This document shows positions 41,917 through 48,857 of a DNA stretch of 64,000 nt, one piece after another. This DNA is from an uncultured bacterium. GTDB taxonomy: Bacteria > Cyanobacteriota > Vampirovibrionia > Gastranaerophilales > Gastranaerophilaceae. Numbering within the stretch: the first letter of the stretch is position 1; each line of letters begins with the position of its first letter. The translations under genes and the position numbers were made by a program. The stretch spans positions 1 to 64,000 of the forward strand of contig CASGEP010000002.1 of assembly GCA_949300515.1 (NCBI GenBank), read 5' to 3'. Below the pieces are notes generated by a model that was not told where the DNA came from, made no database searches, and saw only the letters and a list, made by a program, of their open reading frames with translations.

Positions 41917-44346
41917 TTAAAAAAGTTTATAGACTTTATGGGTTTCTACATTTATTATAACATTTTTCAAATAGTTTTTAAAGTCCCAAACCCCTTTTAT
42001 TCTGTGGCTTTTTTCCCATATAACAATTTTTATTTCGTTATTTTCCCTCAAAAATTCCTTCGGCAAATAAAACTTTGACTGGTTGGCATTATGTCTTATA
42101 AATCTTCCGATTTTAACCCCGTTTAAAAATATTGTCGCGCGCCTGAAGGGTGTTTTTTCCATATCCAAAACAAAAGGTGCAAAAATGTTTTTGTCAAAAT
42201 ATTCTTTCGGGATTACAAAATCTTTTTTAAGGCATGCAAGATAAGGCGCCTGATTGTCGCTCGCCTCGCGCTCGTCAAGGGTTATTCTTCCCCTTATGTG
42301 CCAGTCGATATATTCGTTATTATCGGTTTTAAAATAAATTAAACCCCTGGGTGAGCCTATATTATTTGTAAAACCTCTGTCAAAGCCTAAATTCTGCACA
42401 AGAACCGTGATTTCATTTTCGCATCCGTCATAAACCTTAGGGTCAATATCAACACTTATATGTTCATCCACGCTTGCAAGGTTGTCATGCTTATAGCTGT
42501 TTCGATTTAAAATTTCATAACCGTTTATATAAATTGCAAAAATATGCCTTGCGGTAATTGAAATCTCGCGCGGAACGTTTGAAATTTTACCCTTGTACCA
42601 GACAAATTCCGAATAGACATCTGAGGAAAAAGTATCTTGCAGGGTGAAGTCTTCATTGTGTTTTATTTTCTTCCAGCAGGAATAGTCATACCCGCGCTCA
42701 ATTTCGGGCGCACAGAAATAAACGTCAAAATCAGTAAGTTTTATTCTTTTGCTTTGTACATCGGGCGTGTGCGTTTCTTTGGCATAGCCGTTTTCAAGGC
42801 TGTATGTAATAATCTGCGTTTTATCTTCAAGCGCAATTTTGCCGTCGGGGTAGATAAATTTCGCCCCGAAAATAAGAGTATTATTGTGCTTCCAGCACTC
42901 ATCCGAACATTTTTGCGAAATAAAAACAAGTTTTGTTTCTCTGCTGCCGTCTTTAAATAAAAATTCATCAAAGTCGGCTCTGTCTGCGCTTATTTTGATT
43001 ATTTCGCCGTTAGAGTCTTTAAGTGTAATTGAATTTTTCTCATCGGACATAAGAAAAATTGTTTCGCGCTCATCACCGTACAGGCGTGCAAAAATCTCAA
43101 CGCCCGACTTTAATATCTCACATGCCTTTAATTTTAAATTGCGCGGCAGAATTTTCATATCAAATGAAGGGATATTTACATCCGCAATCATCGTTTCACA
43201 GCTGTTAAAATTCCTCAAAAAGAGCCAGTCACAGTTGTTGATGATATCATGGCGCACTTTTGCATAGCAGTTTTGCGGGATTTCAAAATCCGCCTCTTTT
43301 GGCTCGCTCATCGTTAAATCAAAAGCATCAAGAAAATAATTTATTTCTTTTACTTTTTTAAAATTGTCTTTGATTATGCCAAGCTCGCTTATGGGAGAAG
43401 CAAAATCATAACTTGTATACACTTCATCCGATGACATATCCAAAATATTTGTGCCGCCCGCGCACATGTAGTGGTTAAAAATCGTAACACCCTGCGAGAG
43501 CGCCGTTTTTGTCATAATATTTACATGCTCGCGCCCCATATCTTCCCTTATGTATTCATAGCCAAAACCGAGCCACTTGTCATACCAGCCCGACTGCAGC
43601 TCCATAATAAACAGGGGGGAATTTTCTTTAAAAGAGCGCGCCATATCCTCAAGATTATCCAGAGTATCAAATGCAAATGTTTCCTCGCGCCAGTTTGTTT
43701 TCGGGTTAATGTAGGGGTAAATATCACACGCGTAAATATCCACATCGTCGGCGTATAATCCCGCAATATAGGCATCATTGTGAAATATCGGAACTTTAAT
43801 ATCATAAGAGCGCACGATTTCATAAAGTTCTTTTATGTATTCATTCTCGCCGCCGTTTGTGGAATACTCGTTTTCTATCTGAATTAAAATTAAATTATCA
43901 AAGTCTTTAACAACGGGCAAAACCTTGCCGTACCAGTCGCGAAGGTGCTGCATATAAGGTTTTGAATAAATAAAATCGCCGTCAATTCTGTTTCTTAAAA
44001 CAACATCTTTTTCTTTCATCAGCCAGTAAGGAAGCCCGCCCGCCGAGATTTCACCGTTAATGTAAGGTCCGGGGCGCACAATCATATACAAACCAAGCTC
44101 TTGTGCAACCTGAAAAAGCGTGCGGATATCTTTATAGGCTTCAAAGTCCCAGAAATCTTTTTTAGGGTTGTGGTAAGACCAACAAAGATACAAATCGACA
44201 CAATTGTATCCGCCCGATTTCATTTTTGCAAGCCTGTCGTACCATTCATCTCTGCCAAAGAGTCTGAAATAGTGAATTGTACCCGATTTAAGAACAATTC
44301 TTTTGCCGTTTATTATGAGAGAATATTTATCAAATTTTATATCCAT
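41917..44346 (-). CDS. GH35 beta-galactosidase-like glycosidase
   Basis: 809 aa from the ATG at 44346, which lies 7 bases after a -10 box; in-frame codons further upstream would overlap the promoter. The N-terminal barrel is glycoside hydrolase family 35: SGTIHYFRLFGRDEWYDRL, NCVDLYLCWSYHNPK, MIVRPGPYINGEISAGGLPYWL, the acid/base Glu in LIQIENEYSTNGG and the nucleophile Glu in PLFIMELQSGWYD. Beta-sandwich domains follow, including jelly-roll modules near the C-terminus (TIFLNGVKIGRFIRHNANQSKFYLP). No signal peptide is evident, so it probably acts on imported galactosides in the cytoplasm. Confidence 0.92.
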   Translation of the reverse strand: MDIKFDKYSLIINGKRIVLKSGTIHYFRLFGRDEWYDRLAKMKSGGYNCVDLYLCWSYHNPKKDFWDFEAYKDIRTLFQVAQELGLYMIVRPGPYINGEISAGGLPYWLMKEKDVVLRNRIDGDFIYSKPYMQHLRDWYGKVLPVVKDFDNLILIQIENEYSTNGGENEYIKELYEIVRSYDIKVPIFHNDAYIAGLYADDVDIYACDIYPYINPKTNWREETFAFDTLDNLEDMARSFKENSPLFIMELQSGWYDKWLGFGYEYIREDMGREHVNIMTKTALSQGVTIFNHYMCAGGTNILDMSSDEVYTSYDFASPISELGIIKDNFKKVKEINYFLDAFDLTMSEPKEADFEIPQNCYAKVRHDIINNCDWLFLRNFNSCETMIADVNIPSFDMKILPRNLKLKACEILKSGVEIFARLYGDERETIFLMSDEKNSITLKDSNGEIIKISADRADFDEFLFKDGSRETKLVFISQKCSDECWKHNNTLIFGAKFIYPDGKIALEDKTQIITYSLENGYAKETHTPDVQSKRIKLTDFDVYFCAPEIERGYDYSCWKKIKHNEDFTLQDTFSSDVYSEFVWYKGKISNVPREISITARHIFAIYINGYEILNRNSYKHDNLASVDEHISVDIDPKVYDGCENEITVLVQNLGFDRGFTNNIGSPRGLIYFKTDNNEYIDWHIRGRITLDEREASDNQAPYLACLKKDFVIPKEYFDKNIFAPFVLDMEKTPFRRATIFLNGVKIGRFIRHNANQSKFYLPKEFLRENNEIKIVIWEKSHRIKGVWDFKNYLKNVIINVETHKVYKLF

Positions 44347-44353
44347 TGGTACC

Positions 44354-44382
44354 ATTTTAGCGTTTATTTTAAAAATATGCAA
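44354..44382 (-). promoter_or_regulatory. GH35 promoter (leaderless)
   Basis: Minus strand: TTGCAT (44382-44377), 17 bases, TAAAAT (44359-44354), 7 bases, ATG at 44346. No Shine-Dalgarno sequence. Confidence 0.65.
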
Positions 44383-44471
44383 CAAAATGTTTAATATACA
44401 AAAATCTTTAACAAACATTACAAAATATTAAGAAATTTGCATAGTAATATTTTTTGTGTAATAATAATAAT

Positions 44472-44535
44472 CGTTAATAGTCTAACCATTCCTTTCTTGA
44501 CTTATGCGATTTGATATTCAAATCGCATTTTATTT
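44472..44535 (+). ncRNA. Candidate small RNA with orphan promoter and terminator
   Basis: Between the divergent GH35 and ruvC genes lies TTGCAT (44437-44442), 17 bases and an AATAAT-type -10 (44460-44465). About 35 bases later follows a perfect 11-base stem (ATGCGATTTGA 44504-44514, loop TAT, TCAAATCGCAT 44518-44528) and a T-rich run. No ORF fits. The 5' part is unstructured and contains CCATTCCTTTC (44486-44496), complementary to ribosome-binding sequences. The predicted RNA is ~65 bases. Boundaries are estimated. Confidence 0.5.
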
Positions 44536-44555
44536 TATTTATTTTTATTAAATGC

Positions 44556-44584
44556 CTGCCACTCTTTTTATTTCATAATATAAT
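44556..44584 (+). promoter_or_regulatory. ruvC promoter (leaderless)
   Basis: CTGCCA (44556-44561, 4 of 6 match), 17 bases, TATAAT (44579-44584), 6 bases, ATG at 44591. No Shine-Dalgarno sequence between. Confidence 0.55.
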
Positions 44585-44590
44585 TAGTCT

Positions 44591-45082
44591 ATGAGGATTT
44601 TAGGAATAGACCCCGGTATAGGAATTACGGGATACAGCATAATAGAGGCGCAAAATGACGATTATGAGCTCATTTCATGCGGCTCGATACAAACAGACAA
44701 GAGCCTTTCACACCAAAAAAGGTTGGCGGAAATTTATCGTGATATAAAGCAAATTTGTGCAACTTTTAATCCTCAAAGTGCAGCTATAGAGCAGCTGTTC
44801 TTTTTTAAAAACCAAAAAACCATAATCCCCGTTGCACAGGCGCGCGGCGTGATACTTGCAGCCCTTGAAGACTCGGGAGTTGAAGCGGCAGAGTATACTC
44901 CCATTGTCGTAAAACAGGTGCTGACAGGTCATGGAAGGGCAAGCAAAGATGAGGTAAAATCTATGGTTGGAAGGTATATTGAACTAAATCCGAACATAAA
45001 ACTGGATGACACGGTTGACTCTATTGCAATCGGCATTTGTCATGCCAGAAACTTGGAGATAAAAAACAGGGAGAGAGTATGA
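44591..45082 (+). CDS. ruvC: Holliday junction resolvase RuvC
   Basis: 163 aa, normal. It cuts four-way DNA junctions during recombination together with RuvAB. Catalytic acids are visible: D7 in LGIDPGIGITGY, Glu in SAAIEQLFFFKN (~68), and the Asp cluster in KLDDTVDSIAIGI (~139-144). The conserved AEYTPIVVKQVLTGHGRASKDEV segment is intact. The stop overlaps the next ATG (ATGA), so a membrane protein and mtnA share the operon; ruvA and ruvB are not here. Confidence 0.95.
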   Translation: MRILGIDPGIGITGYSIIEAQNDDYELISCGSIQTDKSLSHQKRLAEIYRDIKQICATFNPQSAAIEQLFFFKNQKTIIPVAQARGVILAALEDSGVEAAEYTPIVVKQVLTGHGRASKDEVKSMVGRYIELNPNIKLDDTVDSIAIGICHARNLEIKNRERV

Positions 45083-45552
45083 ATATATTAATAGTAAAAA
45101 AAGCCGCATTTTATTCGATTATTGCAGGTGTTGTTTTAGCGCTTGTCGGAACGGTGAGCTTTTTTGCGGGTCTTGTATTTTTTGCGCTCGGTCTGCTGAG
45201 CGCGCCTGCGGTTATATTTTTTATGAAGTCAAAAAATGAAATCGGCTTTCTCGAAAACGAGCAAGGAGCGGCGCTCGGCGCTGTTATAGGCTTTTTTGCG
45301 GCACTTGCATTTTTTGTAATCTTCACGCCCGCCGTACTTATAATCCATGCCATAAAACCCTCATACTATTCCTACGGGCTGCCCTATATGGTAACTTTTG
45401 ATACCTTTTGGCTTTTTATTGTCATAGTGGTAACAATAGCGCTGCTTGTGGCGCTTATAAACTCTACAACGGCAATGGGAGCGATATTTTTACTCTCCCA
45501 GTTTGAAAAAAAGCCCGACGATATTGAAGAAATTGACATAAACATTGAATAA
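45079..45552 (+). CDS. Small multi-helix membrane protein
   Basis: 157 aa from the ATG at 45079, with GGGAGAGAG immediately upstream and an ATGA overlap with ruvC. Four hydrophobic segments (FYSIIAGVVLALVGTVSFF, LVFFALGLLSAPAVIFF, GAVIGFFAALAFFVIFTPAVLII, FWLFIVIVVTIALLVALI) and an acidic C-terminal tail. No family recognised; resembles general small integral membrane proteins. The role next to ruvC is unknown. Confidence 0.7.
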   Translation: MNILIVKKAAFYSIIAGVVLALVGTVSFFAGLVFFALGLLSAPAVIFFMKSKNEIGFLENEQGAALGAVIGFFAALAFFVIFTPAVLIIHAIKPSYYSYGLPYMVTFDTFWLFIVIVVTIALLVALINSTTAMGAIFLLSQFEKKPDDIEEIDINIE

Positions 45553-45563
45553 AGGACAAAAAA

Positions 45564-46622
45564 ATGAGCGAATTTCACTCTAAGATTAAAACCGTTGAAT
45601 GGATTAAAACAGGCGAGCTTGAAGGCGTTTCAAGAATGGTAGACCAGACTTTAATCCCTTATGAATATAAAAAAATAGACATAAAAACCTGCGGGCAGAT
45701 GTATAATGCAATCAAAACAATGATTGTACGAGGCGCACCCGCTATAGGTATCTCGGGAGCGCACGGCGCGGCACTTTGCGCGATTGAACTTCTCAAAAAA
45801 AACGAGCAAAATTTTACGGCGGAGTTGAAAAAAGGGATAGAATACCTTAACTCCTCCCGCCCCACAGCCGTAAATTTAAGCTGGGCGCTCAATGAGCAGC
45901 TTAAAATTGTAAATCTCGGCGGTACAAAAGAAGAAATCACCCGCGCACTCATTGAAAACGCAATAAAACTTGAGAATGAAGACATTGAAATTAATAAAAA
46001 AATCGGCGACTATGGTGCACAAATTATACCGAAAGGGGCGGCAATTCTTACCCACTGCAACGCCGGAGCCCTTGCAACAGTGGGCTACGGCACGGCTCTT
46101 GGGGTCGTAAGAAGCGCTTTTGCAAACGACAACACCATAAAAGTCTTTGCCGATGAAACCCGCCCGAGGCAGCAAGGGGCAAGGATTACCACTTTTGAAC
46201 TCGTTGAGGACGGCATACCCGTAACGCTTATTACGGATGGCATGTGTTCATACTTTATGAAAAAAGGCATGATTGATGTTGTTGTGGTCGGCGCGGACAG
46301 AATTGCCGCAAATGGCGACAGTGCAAATAAAATCGGGACATATACGGTTGCAATAGCCGCAAAATACCACAATATCCCCTTCTACATCGCAGCACCAAAG
46401 TCAACAATTGACATGTCAATTAAAACGGGGGATGAAATACCGATTGAATTAAGAGATGAAAAAGAAGTTACAATGATTAACGGCAAAAGAATTTGCGCCG
46501 AGGGGGTAAATGTCATTAACCCGAGTTTTGATGTGACTCCAAACGAGCTGATAGCGGGTATAATAACCGAATGCGGAATTTTTAAACCTCAGGAGCTTGA
46601 AAAACTCTTTATGAAATCTTAA
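45564..46622 (+). CDS. mtnA: Methylthioribose-1-phosphate isomerase
   Basis: 352 aa, normal for MtnA of the eIF2B-alpha superfamily. It isomerises S-methyl-5-thioribose-1-phosphate in methionine salvage. Motifs: MIVRGAPAIGISGAHG, NLSWALNEQL-type segment, LTHCNAGALATVGYGTALGV (catalytic Cys), FADETRPRQQGARITTFEL, VVVGADRIAANGDSANKIGTY (catalytic Asp) and IPFYIAAPKSTID. The start is preceded by AAAGGAC. Other salvage genes are not visible, so relatives acting on ribose-1,5-bisphosphate or deoxyribose analogues remain possible. Confidence 0.92.
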   Translation: MSEFHSKIKTVEWIKTGELEGVSRMVDQTLIPYEYKKIDIKTCGQMYNAIKTMIVRGAPAIGISGAHGAALCAIELLKKNEQNFTAELKKGIEYLNSSRPTAVNLSWALNEQLKIVNLGGTKEEITRALIENAIKLENEDIEINKKIGDYGAQIIPKGAAILTHCNAGALATVGYGTALGVVRSAFANDNTIKVFADETRPRQQGARITTFELVEDGIPVTLITDGMCSYFMKKGMIDVVVVGADRIAANGDSANKIGTYTVAIAAKYHNIPFYIAAPKSTIDMSIKTGDEIPIELRDEKEVTMINGKRICAEGVNVINPSFDVTPNELIAGIITECGIFKPQELEKLFMKS

Positions 46623-46623
46623 T

Positions 46624-46652
46624 TTGATTGATATTTTTTTGTGTAATAGAAT
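46624..46652 (+). promoter_or_regulatory. glmS promoter
   Basis: TTGATT (46624-46629), 17 bases, TAGAAT (46647-46652). The ~25-base leader has AAGGG before the ATG. It is too short for a glmS ribozyme. Confidence 0.6.
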
Positions 46653-46684
46653 AGCTTAATTACAAGGATTAAGGGAATTACATT

Positions 46685-48535
46685 ATGTGCGGAATAGTAG
46701 GATATATTGGCGATAAAAAGGCAAGCGAGATTTTATTAAAAGGATTGTCCTACCTTGAATACAGAGGCTATGACTCCTCGGGCGTCGCTCTTATGACAAG
46801 AAATAAAATAGAAATCTTCAAAGCGCCCGGAAAACTGAACAATCTGCGCGAAGTATTATCCAATCAGCAAAATATCTGCAACAGGTCTACAGTCGGCATA
46901 GGGCACATCCGCTGGGCAACGCACGGGCTTCCGACCGAGCTTAACGCACACCCGCACACCTGCAACTGCGGCAGCCTTGTTGTAGTTCACAACGGAATTA
47001 TTGAAAATTACAAAGAGTTAAAAAACGAACTATTAAAATACGGCTGCGAGTTTAAATCCCAAACAGACTCAGAAGTTGCGGCGCATTTAATCGCACATGA
47101 GTTTCAAAAAACAAAAGACCTGCTTGCGGCGATGACAAGTGCGGTTAAAAAAATTCAGGGCGCATACGCGTTTTGCGCAATGCACAAAACGCTTCCCGAC
47201 AGAATTGTTGTCGCAAGGAAAAACGCCCCCTTGATAATAGGGGTAGGAGAGGGTGAAAACTTCATAGCAAGCGACATCCCCGCGATTATTGAATACACAA
47301 AAAAAGCAATTTATTTAAACGACAATCAAATAGCCGAAGTCAAAAAAAATTCCGTTAAAATTTTCGACACTGACGGCAACCTGCTTGAAAATAAAATCGA
47401 AATGCTTCCCTTTGAGCCGGTAGCGCTTTCAAAAATGGGGTACAAACACTATATGCTCAAAGAAATCCACGAGCAGAGCGACGTTGCAAGAAACGTTTTA
47501 AGCGGCAAGCTGAAAGACCCGAAATCACCCGTTGTACTTGAAGATGTCAAATTAAGCACAAATGATTTAAAGAATATAAACAGAATACAGATAATCGCCT
47601 GCGGAACATCTTTGCACGCGGGGCTTGTCGGCAAATACATTCTTGAAAAATTTGCAAAAATCCCGACAGACATCGAAGCCTCGAGCGAATATATTTACAG
47701 AGATACAATAGCGGATAAAAACACTCTTGTAATCGGCATTTCACAGTCGGGCGAAACGGCGGACACAATAACCGCCATAAAACAGGTAAGAGAAAAAGGC
47801 TCGCATGTTTTAATTATTACAAACCGCCCCGACAGCACGATGGCGCGTCTGGCTGACAGTCTTTTGCCGGTAAACGCGGGCATTGAGGTATCCGTTGCCG
47901 CGACAAAATCCTATACTGCACAGCTCTTGTCGCTTTATCTGCTTACATTGTATATGACACAGATAATTGACGAAAAAAGCGTAAACGATAAGGAAATTAT
48001 CTCTCTGAAGCAAGAAATGCTCGAACTTCCAAATAAAATCGAAACAATTACAAACGACACAACATCAATTAAAGCTGTCGCAAAAAAATATTCCGGTTTT
48101 AAAGATTTTATTTTTATAGCCCGCGGAATAAACTACCCCACCTCGCTTGAAGGTGCGCTGAAACTGAAAGAAATAAGCTACATTAACGCAACCGGCTACA
48201 GCGCAGGAGAATTAAAACACGGTCCCATTGCAATGCTCGATGAAACAATGCCCGTGCTTGCAATTTTAAACAAAGGGGCGGTGTATGATAAAGTTATGTC
48301 TAACTGCGAGGAGGCAAAAGCCCGTCAGGCAAAGCTTATAGGCGTTTCTAACTACATCGACAGAAAGCACAAAGACTTATTTGACGATATTTTGCTTATT
48401 CCGAATATTTCGGACACTCTCTCGCCCGCGCTGAATATTGTTGTATTGCAGCTTTTGGCGTATTATATCGCGGAATACCTCGGTAAAGACGTCGACCAGC
48501 CGCGTAATTTGGCAAAATCCGTTACCGTGGAATAA
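46685..48535 (+). CDS. glmS: Glucosamine-6-phosphate synthase
   Basis: 616 aa, normal. It converts fructose 6-phosphate and glutamine to glucosamine 6-phosphate, the entry to peptidoglycan and lipopolysaccharide sugars. Glutaminase domain: catalytic Cys2 in MCGIVGYIGDKKASEILL, RGYDSSGVAL, HIRWATHGLPTELNAHPH and HNGIIENY. Two SIS domains follow (IIACGTSLHAGLVGKYI; GISQSGETADTITAIK; FIARGINYPTSLEGALKLKEISYINATGYSAGELKHGP), and the C-terminus ends DVDQPRNLAKSVTVE as expected. It stands alone behind its own promoter. Confidence 0.97.
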   Translation: MCGIVGYIGDKKASEILLKGLSYLEYRGYDSSGVALMTRNKIEIFKAPGKLNNLREVLSNQQNICNRSTVGIGHIRWATHGLPTELNAHPHTCNCGSLVVVHNGIIENYKELKNELLKYGCEFKSQTDSEVAAHLIAHEFQKTKDLLAAMTSAVKKIQGAYAFCAMHKTLPDRIVVARKNAPLIIGVGEGENFIASDIPAIIEYTKKAIYLNDNQIAEVKKNSVKIFDTDGNLLENKIEMLPFEPVALSKMGYKHYMLKEIHEQSDVARNVLSGKLKDPKSPVVLEDVKLSTNDLKNINRIQIIACGTSLHAGLVGKYILEKFAKIPTDIEASSEYIYRDTIADKNTLVIGISQSGETADTITAIKQVREKGSHVLIITNRPDSTMARLADSLLPVNAGIEVSVAATKSYTAQLLSLYLLTLYMTQIIDEKSVNDKEIISLKQEMLELPNKIETITNDTTSIKAVAKKYSGFKDFIFIARGINYPTSLEGALKLKEISYINATGYSAGELKHGPIAMLDETMPVLAILNKGAVYDKVMSNCEEAKARQAKLIGVSNYIDRKHKDLFDDILLIPNISDTLSPALNIVVLQLLAYYIAEYLGKDVDQPRNLAKSVTVE

Positions 48536-48786
48536 TTCAATATATTATTTGCATGCATGAACAGACTTGTAACAGTTAACCTGAACCCAACGTTTTGTCA
48601 TCCTGAATTTAATGTTTGTCATCCTGAACTTGTTTGACAAAGCGAACCAAAACTTTAAACTAAAATTTTGTGTGAGCCTGTCCTTGCAAAGCGCAGGATC
48701 TTAACAACAGTACACAAGCAAACACAACGTACAACCGTCATCACCAATCAAACGCACACCCGCTAAACCCCTTAAGTAAAATCAAA
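48536..48786. other. Intergenic region with short dispersed repeat fragments
   Basis: No gene is seen. GTCATCCTGAA occurs twice (48597 and 48617) followed by CTTGTTTGACAAAGCG, and later GCAAAGCGCAGGATCTT (48688-48704). These pieces resemble a repeat common between genes in many bacteria (GTCATCCTGAAC...CAGGATCT, able to fold back). Confidence 0.5.
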
Positions 48787-48823
48787 AGGCAATCCGGCGT
48801 GCAAATACACCACCAAATTGCCT
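48776..48823 (-). terminator. Terminator after the pilin-like gene pair
   Basis: Minus strand: AGGCAAT (48823-48817) pairs with ATTGCCT (48793-48787), with an inner GGTG/CGCC pairing, followed by TTTGATTTT. Confidence 0.65.
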
Positions 48824-48857
48824 GAAAATACGAGTTGAGATTTTTTAATACCTGTAT

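Noticed and set aside
46652-46685. glmS ribozyme or other riboswitch before glmS
   Set aside because: The leader between promoter and ATG is only about 25-30 bases.
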